Counted from the stretch's first letter, positions 41,578-50,978 are shown. The stretch is 64,000 nt of DNA from CAKVON01 sp902475665 (GCA_036321795.1 JAWQCY010000004.1:124001-188000), one strand, 5' to 3'. The notes: generated from the letters alone by a model not told the origin. Numbers and translations: made by a program.

Positions 41578-43263
41578 ATGAGCGACAACCAGAGCACCAC
41601 CACGCCCGACGCAGTCGACGGGTCGGACGAGCGCGGCTTTTCCGAGCTGGGCCTTTCCGAGAAGGTCCTTCAGGCCGTGGCCGACCTGGGCTACGAGAGC
41701 CCCACCCCCGTGCAGCGCCAGGCCATCCCCGAGGTGCTGGCAGGCCGCGACCTTCTGGCCGCGGCCCAGACCGGCACCGGCAAGACGGCGGCCTTCCTGC
41801 TGCCCGCGATGAGCACCCTTGGCCACCACGGCCGCGGCAAGGGCAAGTACGTCCGTCGCGGCCCCGGCATGCTCGTCGTGACCCCCACCCGCGAGCTCGC
41901 CCAGCAGATCGAGGACGTCTGCCGCACGATCGAGGCCAGGACCGGCCACGACAGCGTCACCGTCGTCGGCGGCGTGGGCTACGAGCCGCAGAAGCGCGCC
42001 CTGGAGCGCGGCTGCGACGTGCTGGTGGCCACCCCCGGCCGCCTGGTCGACCTGATCGAGCAGGGCTGCTGCGACCTGTCCGGCGTGCGGACCCTGGTCC
42101 TGGACGAGGCCGACCGCATGCTGGACATGGGCTTCCTCCCCTCGATGCGCAAGATCGTCGGACAGACCCCGTCCGACCGCCAGACGCTGCTCTTCTCGGC
42201 AACGCTTGACGAGAAGGCCATCGGCAACATCCGCGACCTGGTGGAGGACCCCGCCGTGGTCGAGATCGCCCACAAGGGCACCGTCGCCGAGACGATCGAC
42301 CAGTTCGCACTTCCCGTCTCGCTCGAGGCGAAGAACGGCCTTCTGGCCAAGGTCCTGCGCCGCGAGGGCCCCGAGCACGTGATCGTGTTCTGCCGCACCA
42401 AGCACCGCGCCGACTCGTGCTGCCGCAGGCTGCGCCGCGCCAAGATCTCGTGCGCGCCCATCCACGGCAACCGCAACCAGAACCAGCGCGAGCGCGCCCT
42501 GGCGGCGTTTCGTCGCGGCGAGTGCGACGTCCTGGTGGCGACCGACGTCCTGGCCCGCGGCATCGACGTCTCCGACGTGCGCTACGTCATCAACTTCGAC
42601 GTGCCCGCCGACCCCGAGGACTACATCCACCGCATCGGCCGCACCGGCCGCGCCGGCGAGACCGGCTGGGCGCTGACCTTCGTCACCGTCGACGACGCCT
42701 ACGACCTGATGGCCATCGAGCGCCTGATGGGCAAGGTCGTCCCCACCTTCGAGCGCACCGACGACCTGGACCTGGGCGAGGAGCCCCCCGCGCTCGACCC
42801 CGACCGCGACGCGTGCGCCCCCACCCACGGCAAGTCCAAGCGCGGCGGCAAGTCCAGGCAGCGCAGGCGTGGCGGCGGCCGTTCGCGCGGCCCGCGTCGC
42901 GAGGGCGACGGCCCGGACGTCGAGGCTGCCGCCGAGGTGGCCTCCGGCGTCGACGCGTCGGGCGCGCTGCTCACGCCTGCCGAGGTCAAGGCGCTTAAGT
43001 CTGCCGAGAAGGGCGAGCGTCGCGGCAAGGGCAAGGGCAAGGGCGGCGATTCCAGACGCGACGAACGCACCGGGCGCGAGCCACGCAACGACAGGCAGGC
43101 CAAGGGCGGCAAGGACGGTCGCGGCGGTCGGTCGCGGCGCGATGGTGGCCGCAAACAGGGAGGTAACCGCGGCGGTAGGCAGAACGCCCAGGCCAAGGGC
43201 GGTGCCGGCAAGCAGCGTCGCCGCGTCGGCGACAGGCTCGGCGCACGCGGCAGCAGGCGCTAG
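41578..43263 (+). CDS. DEAD-box ATP-dependent RNA helicase
   Basis: 561 residues. The Q motif (FSELGLSEKVLQAV, TPVQRQAIP), AAQTGTGKTAAF, PTRELAQQ, VLDEADRMLDMGF, LFSATL, then the second RecA domain with ATDVLARGID and HRIGRTGRAGE. After about residue 420 comes a Lys/Arg/Gly-rich tail of about 140 residues, typical of RhlE/DeaD-type helicases used in ribosome assembly and cold growth. ATG 41578 chosen from protein similarity; the ribosome site is weak. A motif variant at 43001-43014 writes SAEKGE in the tail. Confidence 0.93.
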   Translation: MSDNQSTTTPDAVDGSDERGFSELGLSEKVLQAVADLGYESPTPVQRQAIPEVLAGRDLLAAAQTGTGKTAAFLLPAMSTLGHHGRGKGKYVRRGPGMLVVTPTRELAQQIEDVCRTIEARTGHDSVTVVGGVGYEPQKRALERGCDVLVATPGRLVDLIEQGCCDLSGVRTLVLDEADRMLDMGFLPSMRKIVGQTPSDRQTLLFSATLDEKAIGNIRDLVEDPAVVEIAHKGTVAETIDQFALPVSLEAKNGLLAKVLRREGPEHVIVFCRTKHRADSCCRRLRRAKISCAPIHGNRNQNQRERALAAFRRGECDVLVATDVLARGIDVSDVRYVINFDVPADPEDYIHRIGRTGRAGETGWALTFVTVDDAYDLMAIERLMGKVVPTFERTDDLDLGEEPPALDPDRDACAPTHGKSKRGGKSRQRRRGGGRSRGPRREGDGPDVEAAAEVASGVDASGALLTPAEVKALKSAEKGERRGKGKGKGGDSRRDERTGREPRNDRQAKGGKDGRGGRSRRDGGRKQGGNRGGRQNAQAKGGAGKQRRRVGDRLGARGSRR

Positions 43264-43319
43264 CCTCACCTGACGAAGCCAACTGCGACAGCGGCGATGA
43301 CATAACAAGATCGAGGCCA

Positions 43320-43366
43320 GGGCCCCGGCCCCCAGCAGTCTGCCTGGGACCGGGGCCCTTCTGTTG
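43320..43366 (+). terminator. Probable terminator of the helicase gene
   Basis: GGGCCCCGG (43320-43328) pairs with CCGGGGCCC (43350-43358), with inner pair CCCAG/CTGGG, then TTCTGTT. The T-run is broken. A tandem GTTGGGGTGTTCT/GTTGGGGTGTTGG repeat follows. Confidence 0.55.
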
Positions 43367-43430
43367 GGGTGTTCTGTTGGGGTGTTGGGCTTGCCACTTC
43401 AAGCCAGTGGCGCCCGCGGTGGCGAGGCGT

Positions 43431-43715
43431 GGTCAGTCGGGCCCTCTTCTTCGGATGGGCCCTCCCTCCATGGTCACTCGTGCCGAAGCCTTCGGGTCGA
43501 GTGACCACAAACGGCAGGTTGCCGCATCCGAATCCTGGGCAAACGCCGGCGGCGTGGTCAATGGTGCCGAAGTCTTCGGTACGAGTGGCCGGCGCCGCCA
43601 GCGTTTGCCCAGTTGGCGAAATCCGGAATCTCGAAATCTGGTCAATGGGGCCGAAGACTTCGGCCCCATTGACCAGCGGTAGACACCCCATCCGAAGAAC
43701 AGGGCACCTTTGACC
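43431..43715. repeat. 285-bp nested palindrome with three hairpins (cloverleaf-like element)
   Basis: Outer arms: 43431-43459 and 43687-43715, 24 of 29 bases complementary. Inner arms: 43535-43554 and 43593-43612, 19 of 20 complementary (CTGGGCAAACGCCGGCGGCG). Between them lie three hairpins built on one plan, GGTCA...CCGAAG-N-CTTCGG...TGACC: A at 43472-43506, B at 43555-43592, C at 43639-43675. C is a perfect 18-bp inverted repeat around one base. No gene overlaps it. It sits between the helicase terminator and the ABC exporter. A further half-unit (CCGAAG ... TGACC) follows at 43723-43746. Confidence 0.85.
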
Positions 43716-43928
43716 GGGAAAATCCGAAGAGGCGAGCATCTCTGACCAGATGGGGGCCTCAAGCCGAGGGGCTCGGCCGAACCCAGCCACCCGCACGTCA
43801 CCGTCAACCCAGCGTCACAACTACGTCACGACACCCCCGCGCGGCCTCGACCGGGGCTAGCATGTTGGGGCGCGGGAAGCACGACGCTCGCGCGGCACCG
43901 AACCGACGCCCACCCCGCACGGAGGAAC

Positions 43929-45719
43929 ATGTTCAGACTCAGGCGATACCTGCGAGGCCACTACCTGGAATGCGTTCTCGCCCCGACCATGAAGGGGCTC
44001 GAGGCGATCCTGCAGCTTCTGGCACCACTCGTCATGGCACAGGTCATCGACGTCGGAATCGCCAACCGTGACGCGCGGTTCGTCCTGTGGCACGGCCTTC
44101 TTCTCGTTGGCATCGGCGTCTTCTGCTACGTGGTCGCCATCGTCGCCCAGTACTACTCGTCAAAACTCGCCGCCCAGTTTGGCACCGCCCTGCGAGACGA
44201 CCTTTTCCGCCACGTCATGACCCTGTCGCGCGAGGACATCGACCGCCTCGGCAAGGCAAGTCTGATCACGCGCATAACCAACGACTCGCAGCAGACGCAG
44301 GACGGCCTCAACATGTTCTTACGCCTGATCCTGCGCTCCCCCTTCATCATCGTCGGAACCGTCATCGCGGCGTTTCTGGTCGACGGCTGGGAGGGCGCCT
44401 GCCTGCTCGTGTCGACCACGGCCTGCGTGGCGACGGTGCTTCTCTTCATGCGAGTCACGTCCAGGCGCTACCGCCGCATCCAACAGGGGCTGGACGACGT
44501 GCTCCTCAAGACCGACGAGAACCTGGAGGGCGCCCGCGTGCTGCGCGCGTTCCGCCGCGAGCCTGCCGAGAAGGACGCCTTCTCGACGGCCGCCAACGGC
44601 GTTCGCGACCTGCAGGTCTCCACGGGCGACGTAGCCGGGTTGGTCAACCCGATCACCTACGCGCTAGTCAACTGCGGGCTGATCGCGCTTCTGTGGGTCG
44701 GCGGGTGCCAGGTGCAGGTGGGCAACCTGTCGCAGGGCCAGCTCGTCGCGCTGGTCAGCTACGTCAGCCAGGCGCTGGTCGAGCTGCTCAAGCTGACCAA
44801 CCTGATCACCATGCTTGCCAAGGCGCAGGCCTGCGCCGGCCGCATCAACGAGGTGTTCGACACCGCCCCGACGCAGGTCGACGGCACCCTCGGCCTCGAC
44901 GCGATCGGTGTCGCACCCGCGGCCGCCACCGCCGAAAGGGACGCGCCACCCGAGGCCGCCGGCGCCTCCCCCGTCCCCGCAATCGAGTTCCGCGACGTGA
45001 GCTTCGCCTATCCTGGCGCGGGCGGCGAGGCGCTGACCTGCGTCTCGTTCTCGCTCGAGCCAGGCCAGACGCTCGGCATCATCGGTGGCACCGGCTCCGG
45101 CAAGACGACCGTCGCCAACCTGGCCATGCGCTTCTACGACGCAACGTCGGGAAGCGTCCGCGTCTTCGGGCACGACGTCCGCGAGCTCAGGCAGCGCGAC
45201 CTCAGGCAAATCGTCGGCCTGGTCGAGCAGGGTCCCAGGCTCTTCTCGGGGACCATCGGGTCCAACCTGCGCTGGGGCAGGGCCGATGCGACCGATGACG
45301 AGCTCGCGACAGCCGTGGGCTGCGCGCAGGCAGACGACGTCGTGGCCTCCAAGCCCGAGGGCCTGTCCGCGCGCGTCGAGCAATACGGCAGGAACTTCTC
45401 GGGCGGGCAGAGGCAGCGGCTCGCGATTGCCAGGACCGTCGTGCGCAGGCCGCGTGTACTGGTGCTCGACGACGCCTCGAGCGCGCTCGACTTCGCGACC
45501 GACGCGGCACTGCGCCGCAGCGTCAGGCGCGAGTTCGCGGGCGACTGCGTCATCACCATCTCGCAGCGCGTGACCGCGATGCGCGGCGCCGACCGCATCC
45601 TGGTGCTGGACGGCGGCCGCGTCGCCGGCCTCGGCACCCACGACGAGCTGCTGCGCGACTGCGGGGTCTACCGCGAGATCTGCGAGTCGCAGCTGACCGA
45701 GGAGGAGGTGTCCCGATGA
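43929..45719 (+). CDS. Heterodimeric ABC exporter, subunit with degenerate Walker B
   Basis: 596 residues: six-helix exporter membrane domain (about 1-310) and an ATPase domain (about 350-590) with IIGGTGSGKTT, NFSGGQRQRLAIA and VLVLDDASSALD. Asp515 stands where the catalytic Glu is normally found, the mark of the non-hydrolysing site in heterodimeric exporters (TM287/288, BmrCD type). ATG 43929 has GGAGGAAC. The next gene overlaps by 4 bases (ATGA). The linker between domains holds EPAEKDAFSTA, written by an inverted motif pair (44562-44589). Confidence 0.93.
   Translation: MFRLRRYLRGHYLECVLAPTMKGLEAILQLLAPLVMAQVIDVGIANRDARFVLWHGLLLVGIGVFCYVVAIVAQYYSSKLAAQFGTALRDDLFRHVMTLSREDIDRLGKASLITRITNDSQQTQDGLNMFLRLILRSPFIIVGTVIAAFLVDGWEGACLLVSTTACVATVLLFMRVTSRRYRRIQQGLDDVLLKTDENLEGARVLRAFRREPAEKDAFSTAANGVRDLQVSTGDVAGLVNPITYALVNCGLIALLWVGGCQVQVGNLSQGQLVALVSYVSQALVELLKLTNLITMLAKAQACAGRINEVFDTAPTQVDGTLGLDAIGVAPAAATAERDAPPEAAGASPVPAIEFRDVSFAYPGAGGEALTCVSFSLEPGQTLGIIGGTGSGKTTVANLAMRFYDATSGSVRVFGHDVRELRQRDLRQIVGLVEQGPRLFSGTIGSNLRWGRADATDDELATAVGCAQADDVVASKPEGLSARVEQYGRNFSGGQRQRLAIARTVVRRPRVLVLDDASSALDFATDAALRRSVRREFAGDCVITISQRVTAMRGADRILVLDGGRVAGLGTHDELLRDCGVYREICESQLTEEEVSR
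44562..44589. repeat. Inverted motif pair inside ABC exporter gene
   Basis: CTGCCGAGAAGG (44564-44575) and CCTTCTCGACGG (44578-44589) face each other two bases apart, forming a possible hairpin within the coding sequence. Confidence 0.6.
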
Positions 45720-47461
45720 GCGATGCCGAGGTCGTCCGCCGCATGCTCGGGCTCTTCTCGGGCAGAAGAATCAGACTCGCCGCGACGGTGGCGCTGGTCG
45801 CCGCCGTGACCGTGGGCACCCTGGCCATCCCCGCGCTCGCCGGCCGCGCCATCGACAGCGTCGTCGGCGCGGGGCGGGTCGACTTCGCCGGCCTCGCCGC
45901 CACGCTTCGCGCGGTCGCGCTGATCCTGGTCACGACCGCGGCGTGCCAGTGGGCGCTCACCGCCCTCACCAACAGGCTCGCGTTCGACGCGGCGCGCGAC
46001 CTGCGCCGCCAGGCGTTCGACCATGTGCAGGACCTGCCCATCTCCTACATCGACTCCCACGAGCACGGCGACTTGGCCAGCCGCATCGTGACCGACGTCG
46101 ACCAGATGACCAACGGCCTGGTCATGGCATTCCAACAGCTTCCCACCGGAATCCTAACGATCGTCGTGACCCTCGCGTTCATGTTCCGCATGAACGTGAC
46201 CATCGCCTGCGCGGTCACCGTCCTGACGCCCTTCTCGGTGTTCGCCGCCAAGTTCATCTCGTCCCACGCGTCACGCCACTTCGCCGGCCAGACGCGCCTG
46301 CGCGGCGACCTGACCGCCGTAACCGAGGAGATCGTCAACGGCATCGGCACGGTCGAGGCGTTCGGCATGCAGGACGAGGTCTGTCGGCGCTTCGCCGAGG
46401 TCGACCGCGACCTGGGGCGGGAGAACTACAAGGCCGTCTTCTTCTCGTCACTGGCAAACCCCACGATGCGCTTCGCGAACTCGCTGGTATATGCCGCGAT
46501 CGGCGTCTTCGGCGCGTTCGTGGCGCTCGGCGGCGGCATCAGCGTGGGCGGGCTGTCCGCCTTCCTGGGCTACGCCGACCAGTACGCCAAGCCCTTCAAC
46601 GACATCACGGGCGTCGTCACCGAGCTGCAGAACTCCGTCGCGTGCGCACGCAGGCTCTTCTCGCTCGTGGACGAGCAGGCCCAGCCTGCCGAGAAGGACG
46701 GTGCGCTCGAGCTCGTCCCGTCGCAGGTTGCGGGCGACGTGCGCCTCGACCACGTTCGCTTCGGGTACTCCGCCGACCGCCCCGTGCTTCTCGACATCGA
46801 CCTGCACGCCCTCCCGGGCAAAAGGATCGCGCTGGTGGGACACACCGGCTGCGGCAAGACCACCCTCATCAACCTGCTGCTGCGCTTCTACGACGTGGAC
46901 GCGGGTGGCGTGAGCGTGGACGGTCACGACGTGCGCGACCTGACCCGCTCGAGCCTGCGATCGACGTGGGGCATGGTGCTGCAGGACACCTGGGTGCGCC
47001 GCGCGAGCGTGCGCGACAACATCGCCATCGGGCGTCCCGACGCCACCGACGACGAGATCCGCGCCGCCGCCCGCGAGGCATACGCGGACGGCTTCATCCG
47101 GAGGCTGCCGCAGGGATACGACACCGTTCTCGACGGGTGCTCGTCGCTTTCCGCCGGCCAGCGCCAGCTGCTGTGCATCGCGCGCGTGATGCTCGCCAGG
47201 CCGCGAATGCTGATCTTGGACGAGGCGACCTCCAATATCGACACCCGCACCGAGGTCCTGGTGCAGCGCGCGTTCGAGAACCTGATGCGCGGGCGCACGA
47301 GCTTCGTGGTGGCCCACCGCCTGTCCACCATCCGCAACGCCGACGAGATCTGCGTCATCGACGGCGGCCGCGTGGCCGAGCGCGGCACCCACGAGGAGCT
47401 GCTTGCCGCGGGCGGCAGGTACCGCGACATCTACGAGTCTCAGTTCGCCCCCGCAGAATGA
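45716..47461 (+). CDS. Heterodimeric ABC exporter, catalytic subunit
   Basis: 581 residues with exporter membrane domain and ATPase: LVGHTGCGKTTLIN, SLSAGQRQLLCIA (signature with Ala in place of Gly), LILDEATSNIDT (normal catalytic Glu), and VVAHRLSTI. Together with the gene before it, it makes one canonical and one degenerate ATP site. The cargo is unknown; drugs, lipids or peptides are typical. A full motif copy (46685-46699) writes QPAEKDG in the linker between membrane and ATPase domains, the same place class as in the partner. Confidence 0.94.
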   Translation: MSDAEVVRRMLGLFSGRRIRLAATVALVAAVTVGTLAIPALAGRAIDSVVGAGRVDFAGLAATLRAVALILVTTAACQWALTALTNRLAFDAARDLRRQAFDHVQDLPISYIDSHEHGDLASRIVTDVDQMTNGLVMAFQQLPTGILTIVVTLAFMFRMNVTIACAVTVLTPFSVFAAKFISSHASRHFAGQTRLRGDLTAVTEEIVNGIGTVEAFGMQDEVCRRFAEVDRDLGRENYKAVFFSSLANPTMRFANSLVYAAIGVFGAFVALGGGISVGGLSAFLGYADQYAKPFNDITGVVTELQNSVACARRLFSLVDEQAQPAEKDGALELVPSQVAGDVRLDHVRFGYSADRPVLLDIDLHALPGKRIALVGHTGCGKTTLINLLLRFYDVDAGGVSVDGHDVRDLTRSSLRSTWGMVLQDTWVRRASVRDNIAIGRPDATDDEIRAAAREAYADGFIRRLPQGYDTVLDGCSSLSAGQRQLLCIARVMLARPRMLILDEATSNIDTRTEVLVQRAFENLMRGRTSFVVAHRLSTIRNADEICVIDGGRVAERGTHEELLAAGGRYRDIYESQFAPAE

Positions 47462-47574
47462 CACCGCGATATCCACTGGGCGCATCGGGTACATAGACCC
47501 CGATACGGAAGCGCCACCCGCAAGGTGGCATTATGGCGGACGTCGCGCGGCGCCCGCAGGAGGGACGGTTCGTC

Positions 47575-48090
47575 ATGGCACTGGACGCCAAGGTCGGTGA
47601 CCTTCTCAACACGCAAGTCAACAAGGAGCTGTACTCCGCCTACCTGTACCTCACCTTCGCCGACTACTACGAGGGCAGGGGTCTCAAGGGATTTGCCAAC
47701 TGGTACATGGTGCAGGTCGAGGAGGAGGTCTCCCATGCCAAGATCTTGCGCCGCTACCTGCTGGACAACGACTACGACGTGAGGATGATGGCCATCGACA
47801 GGCCCGACAAGACCTTCGACAACGACCTCGATCCGCTGCTGGCGGGGCAGCAGCACGAGGCCTATGTGACCTCCCTCATCAACACCTGCTACGCCGCCGC
47901 CAACGACGTCCACGACTTCCGCACGATGCAGCTCCTGGACTGGTTCGTGAAGGAGCAGGGCGAGGAGGAGACCAACGCCTCCGACATGGTCAAGAACATG
48001 CAGCTGTTCGGCAGCGACCCCAAGGGCCTGTACGACCTCGACCGCGAGTACCAGGCACGCACCTTCGTCGCGCCCACCATGCCGATGTAG
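47575..48090 (+). CDS. ftn: Ferritin
   Basis: 171 residues, four-helix bundle of the non-haem ferritin family. Ferroxidase ligands visible: NKELYSAYLYL (Glu), VEEEVSHAKIL (Glu, His) and VKEQGEEETNASDMV (Glu, Gln). It stores iron as ferric oxide in a 24-mer. ATG 47575 has GGAGGGA; a short upstream ATG at 47533 has none. Stands alone after the ABC exporter. Confidence 0.95.
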   Translation: MALDAKVGDLLNTQVNKELYSAYLYLTFADYYEGRGLKGFANWYMVQVEEEVSHAKILRRYLLDNDYDVRMMAIDRPDKTFDNDLDPLLAGQQHEAYVTSLINTCYAAANDVHDFRTMQLLDWFVKEQGEEETNASDMVKNMQLFGSDPKGLYDLDREYQARTFVAPTMPM

Positions 48091-48104
48091 CGAGACCGCG
48101 GACC

Positions 48105-48136
48105 GCAACCCACGCGAGTCGCAACCCACGCGAGTC
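48105..48136. repeat. Tandem 16-bp repeat
   Basis: GCAACCCACGCGAGTC occurs twice in direct tandem (48105-48120, 48121-48136) just after the ferritin stop. Confidence 0.7.
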
Positions 48137-48171
48137 GCCGCCCGCACCCCACGACCACTGGAGCAGTCTCA

Positions 48172-48227
48172 ACGGCTGCCGCCTGGCGCCCTGTCGAGAA
48201 GGACCGTCCGGGCGGCAGCCCCGTTTT
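48172..48227 (+). terminator. Hairpin terminator with motif copy in its loop
   Basis: GGCTGCCGCC (48174-48183) pairs with GGCGGCAGCC (48211-48220), followed by CCGTTTTG. The loop holds CCTGTCGAGAAGGAC (48190-48204). It probably ends the ferritin transcript. Confidence 0.6.
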
Positions 48228-48324
48228 GTCGGCATCGTGGGTTGCGGGCAGTTTTCGCGCGTTCGCGCGGCATCGGGAGCGACCACATGCCCGGTGTAGT
48301 ATCGGCTCGAGGAAAGGGGTCCCA

Positions 48325-49101
48325 TTGTCTACGTTTCTCAACGCGAGCCCGGTGTTCGGGCCAGTCCACAGCCGAAGGCTCGGCATCTCGCTGGGCGTCA
48401 ACATGATGCCCGCCGCCGGCAAGATCTGCTCGTTCGACTGCATCTACTGCGAGAACGGCTTCAACTGCCAGCGCCGATGCGCCGAGGGCCACAACGACGC
48501 CGCCACGGTGGCCGCCGGACTCGAGGCAAGGCTTCGCGCCATGCGTGACGAGGGACAGCTTCCCGACGTGATCACGTTCGCCGGCAACGGCGAGCCCACG
48601 GCGGCACCCGAGTTCCCCCAGGCAATCGCCGCCGCCCGCGAGCTGCGCGACGAGCTGGCGCCCTCCGCCAAGATCGCGGTGCTGTCCAACGGCACCTTCG
48701 CCGACAGGCCCGCCGTGCGTGAGGCGCTTCTTACCGTGGACGACAACATCCTCAAGCTCGACAGCGTCGACCCCGACTTCATCGAACTCGTCGACCGCCC
48801 GGTCGGCGCATGCGACGTCGAGCACCAGATCGAGACGTTCGCCTCGTTCGACGGCCATGCCATCATCCAGACGATCTTCCTGCGCGGCAGCTTCGAGGGC
48901 CGCACGGTCGACGACACCGACGAGGCCCACGTGGCGCCTTGGCTCGACGCGATCGCGCGCATCGCCCCCGAGGCCGTGACCATCTACACCATCGCCCGCG
49001 AGACGCCCGCGCCCGACCTCGCCAAGGCCGACCCGCAGACCCTCGACGCGATCGCCGGGCGCGTGCGCGCGATGGGCATCGCCTGCAGCGTCTCCTACTA
49101 G
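48325..49101 (+). CDS. Radical SAM protein (COG0731-like)
   Basis: 258 residues. CSFDCIYC is the CxxxCxxC cluster motif of radical SAM enzymes, preceded by GPVHSRRLGISLGVNMMP; FAGNGEPTAAPEF is the GNGEPT loop of this subgroup. No second iron-sulfur motif is seen, although ENGFNCQRRC adds cysteines close by. The reaction is unknown. Start TTG 48325, with AGGAAAGG upstream. A LysR gene follows after 33 bases. Confidence 0.85.
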   Translation: MSTFLNASPVFGPVHSRRLGISLGVNMMPAAGKICSFDCIYCENGFNCQRRCAEGHNDAATVAAGLEARLRAMRDEGQLPDVITFAGNGEPTAAPEFPQAIAAARELRDELAPSAKIAVLSNGTFADRPAVREALLTVDDNILKLDSVDPDFIELVDRPVGACDVEHQIETFASFDGHAIIQTIFLRGSFEGRTVDDTDEAHVAPWLDAIARIAPEAVTIYTIARETPAPDLAKADPQTLDAIAGRVRAMGIACSVSY

Positions 49102-49134
49102 CGCGGCCCCACGCAGCCGGAAAGGGCGCATCAC

Positions 49135-50136
49135 GTGAACCTGCAGCAGCTCAGGTACGTCATCGCAATCGCCGAGGGCGGCTCGATCAACTCGGTGGCG
49201 AAGTCGCACTACATCTCCCAGTCGAGCCTGTCGGTCGCCATGCGCGACCTGGAGTCCGAGCTCGGCATCACCATATTCAACCGCTCGAGCAAGGGCATCA
49301 CGCTCACCAGCGAGGGCGTCGAGTTCCTCGGCTACGCGCGCCAGGTCGTCGAGCAGGCCGATCTTCTCGAGCAGCGTTACGACCGAGGCTCGGCGCGCCA
49401 CCCCAAGAGGCTGGCGGTCTCGTCGCAGCACTACGCGTTCGCCGTACGGGCCTTCATCGAGTTCGTCTCGGAGCGCGCAGGCGACGAGTCCTGCGAGTTC
49501 AGCCTGCGCGAGACCCGCACCGCCGAGATCATCCGCGACGTCGCCGCATTCCGCAGCGACATCGGCATCCTGTACCTGAGCGGCTACAACGAGGTCGCCC
49601 TGCGTCACCGCCTGGACGAGGCTTCGCTCACGTTCACCCCGCTGTTCCGCGCGCGCCCGCACGTCTTCGTGCGCGAGGGCCACCCCCTGGCCAGGCTCGG
49701 CACGGTCCGCGTGGCCGACCTCGAGCCCTACCCGCGCTACACCTTCGAGCAAGGCGCCGAGAGCTCGCTGTACTTCTCGGAGGAGCCGCTTTCGGCGCTG
49801 CCCCACAACCGCCAGATCACCGCGAGCGACCGTGGCACCATGACGAGCCTGCTCACGGGCTACGACGGGTTCCTCGTGTCCACGGGCGTCATGTCCGACG
49901 AGATGTTCTCCGGCATCGTGAGCCTGCCGCTGGAGACCGACGAGGTCATGAACGTCGGCTACATAACCCACTCCGAGCGCAGGCTCAGCGGCCTGGCGCT
50001 CGACTACGTCGGCAAGCTCGAGCGCCTGATCGTGGGCTTTGGGGACGAGACGTGCGTGGTGCCGTCGCGCGCCACCCAGAAGGCGGCCGGCGGCGGCGCG
50101 GCCGACGGGGGCGCCGCCGAGGAGGGCACGGCATGA
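49135..50136 (+). CDS. LysR family transcriptional regulator
   Basis: 333 residues, GTG start with GGAAAGGG. Helix-turn-helix LQQLRYVIAIAEGGSINSVA and SSLSVAMRDLESELGITIF. Paralogue of the LysR at 15248, but with a C-terminal Ala/Gly-rich extension of about 35 residues. Its end overlaps larE by four bases (ATGA), so it may control larE or the radical SAM gene before it. Confidence 0.92.
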   Translation: MNLQQLRYVIAIAEGGSINSVAKSHYISQSSLSVAMRDLESELGITIFNRSSKGITLTSEGVEFLGYARQVVEQADLLEQRYDRGSARHPKRLAVSSQHYAFAVRAFIEFVSERAGDESCEFSLRETRTAEIIRDVAAFRSDIGILYLSGYNEVALRHRLDEASLTFTPLFRARPHVFVREGHPLARLGTVRVADLEPYPRYTFEQGAESSLYFSEEPLSALPHNRQITASDRGTMTSLLTGYDGFLVSTGVMSDEMFSGIVSLPLETDEVMNVGYITHSERRLSGLALDYVGKLERLIVGFGDETCVVPSRATQKAAGGGAADGGAAEEGTA

Positions 50137-50978
50137 GCGACGTCACCTTCCACGCGACCGACGCGCAGCACGACAAGCTTCGTGAGCTGCGGCGCATTCT
50201 GTCCGACATGGGCAGCGTGGCCGTCGCCTTCTCCGGCGGCGTCGACTCGTCGCTGCTCCTGCACGAGGCGCACCAGGAGCTTGGCGAGAAGTGCCTCGCT
50301 GTCACGGCGTCGCTTCGGTCAACCCCCGCGGACGACGCGTCCGCGGCAGAGGCCTTCTGCCGGGAGCACGGCATCCGCAGGCGCGTCGTCAAGGTGGACG
50401 AGCTGGGCGTCGAGGGCTTCTCGCAAAACCCGCCCGACCGCTGCTACCTGTGCAAGTCCACGGTCCTGACCCGCATAGGCGAGGTCGCGCGCGAGCAGGG
50501 CTGCGCCTGGGTCGCCGAGGGTTCCAACGTCGACGACGAGGGCGACTGGCGCCCCGGCATGCGCGCCGTCGCCGAGCTGGGCGTCCGCAGCCCGCTGCGC
50601 GAGGCGGGCCTTCTCAAGGCCGACGTGCGCGCGCTGGCCCGCGAGGCGGGGCTAGCGGTGTGGGACAGGCCCTCGGCCGCCTGCCTGTCGTCGCGCTTCG
50701 TCTACGGTCAGACCATCGACGCCGAGCGCCTCGCGCGCGTCGACGCCGCCGAGCGCTTCCTGCACGGCCTGGGCTTCGGCCAGCTGCGCGTCCGCGTCCA
50801 CGAGGGGTCGGGCGACCTGGCGCGCATCGAGGTCCTGCCCGAAGAGCTCGACAGGCTCTGCTCGCCCGGGGTCCGCGACGCGGTTCAAAGGCGCCTGCGC
50901 GAGCTGGGCTTTGCCTACGTCAGCGTCGACCTCGTGGGATTTCGCAGCGGCAGCATGAACGAGGCGCTGCCGCACTAG
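50133..50978 (+). CDS. larE: ATP-dependent sacrificial sulfur transferase LarE
   Basis: 281 residues. PP-loop VAFSGGVDSSLLLHEA adenylates the substrate carboxylate; WDRPSAACLSSR holds the Cys whose sulfur is given up in the L. plantarum enzyme. DRCYLCKS is a further conserved site. LarE makes the thio groups of the nickel-pincer nucleotide cofactor, but larA, larB and larC are not in this window. ATG overlaps the LysR stop. A GAGAAGTGC copy (50286-50294) writes GEKCL. Confidence 0.92.
   Translation: MSDVTFHATDAQHDKLRELRRILSDMGSVAVAFSGGVDSSLLLHEAHQELGEKCLAVTASLRSTPADDASAAEAFCREHGIRRRVVKVDELGVEGFSQNPPDRCYLCKSTVLTRIGEVAREQGCAWVAEGSNVDDEGDWRPGMRAVAELGVRSPLREAGLLKADVRALAREAGLAVWDRPSAACLSSRFVYGQTIDAERLARVDAAERFLHGLGFGQLRVRVHEGSGDLARIEVLPEELDRLCSPGVRDAVQRRLRELGFAYVSVDLVGFRSGSMNEALPH

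Noticed and set aside
43431..43715. CRISPR array
   Set aside because: The repeated units are in inverted order, of unequal spacing, and each is itself a palindrome; there are no regular spacers and no cas genes.
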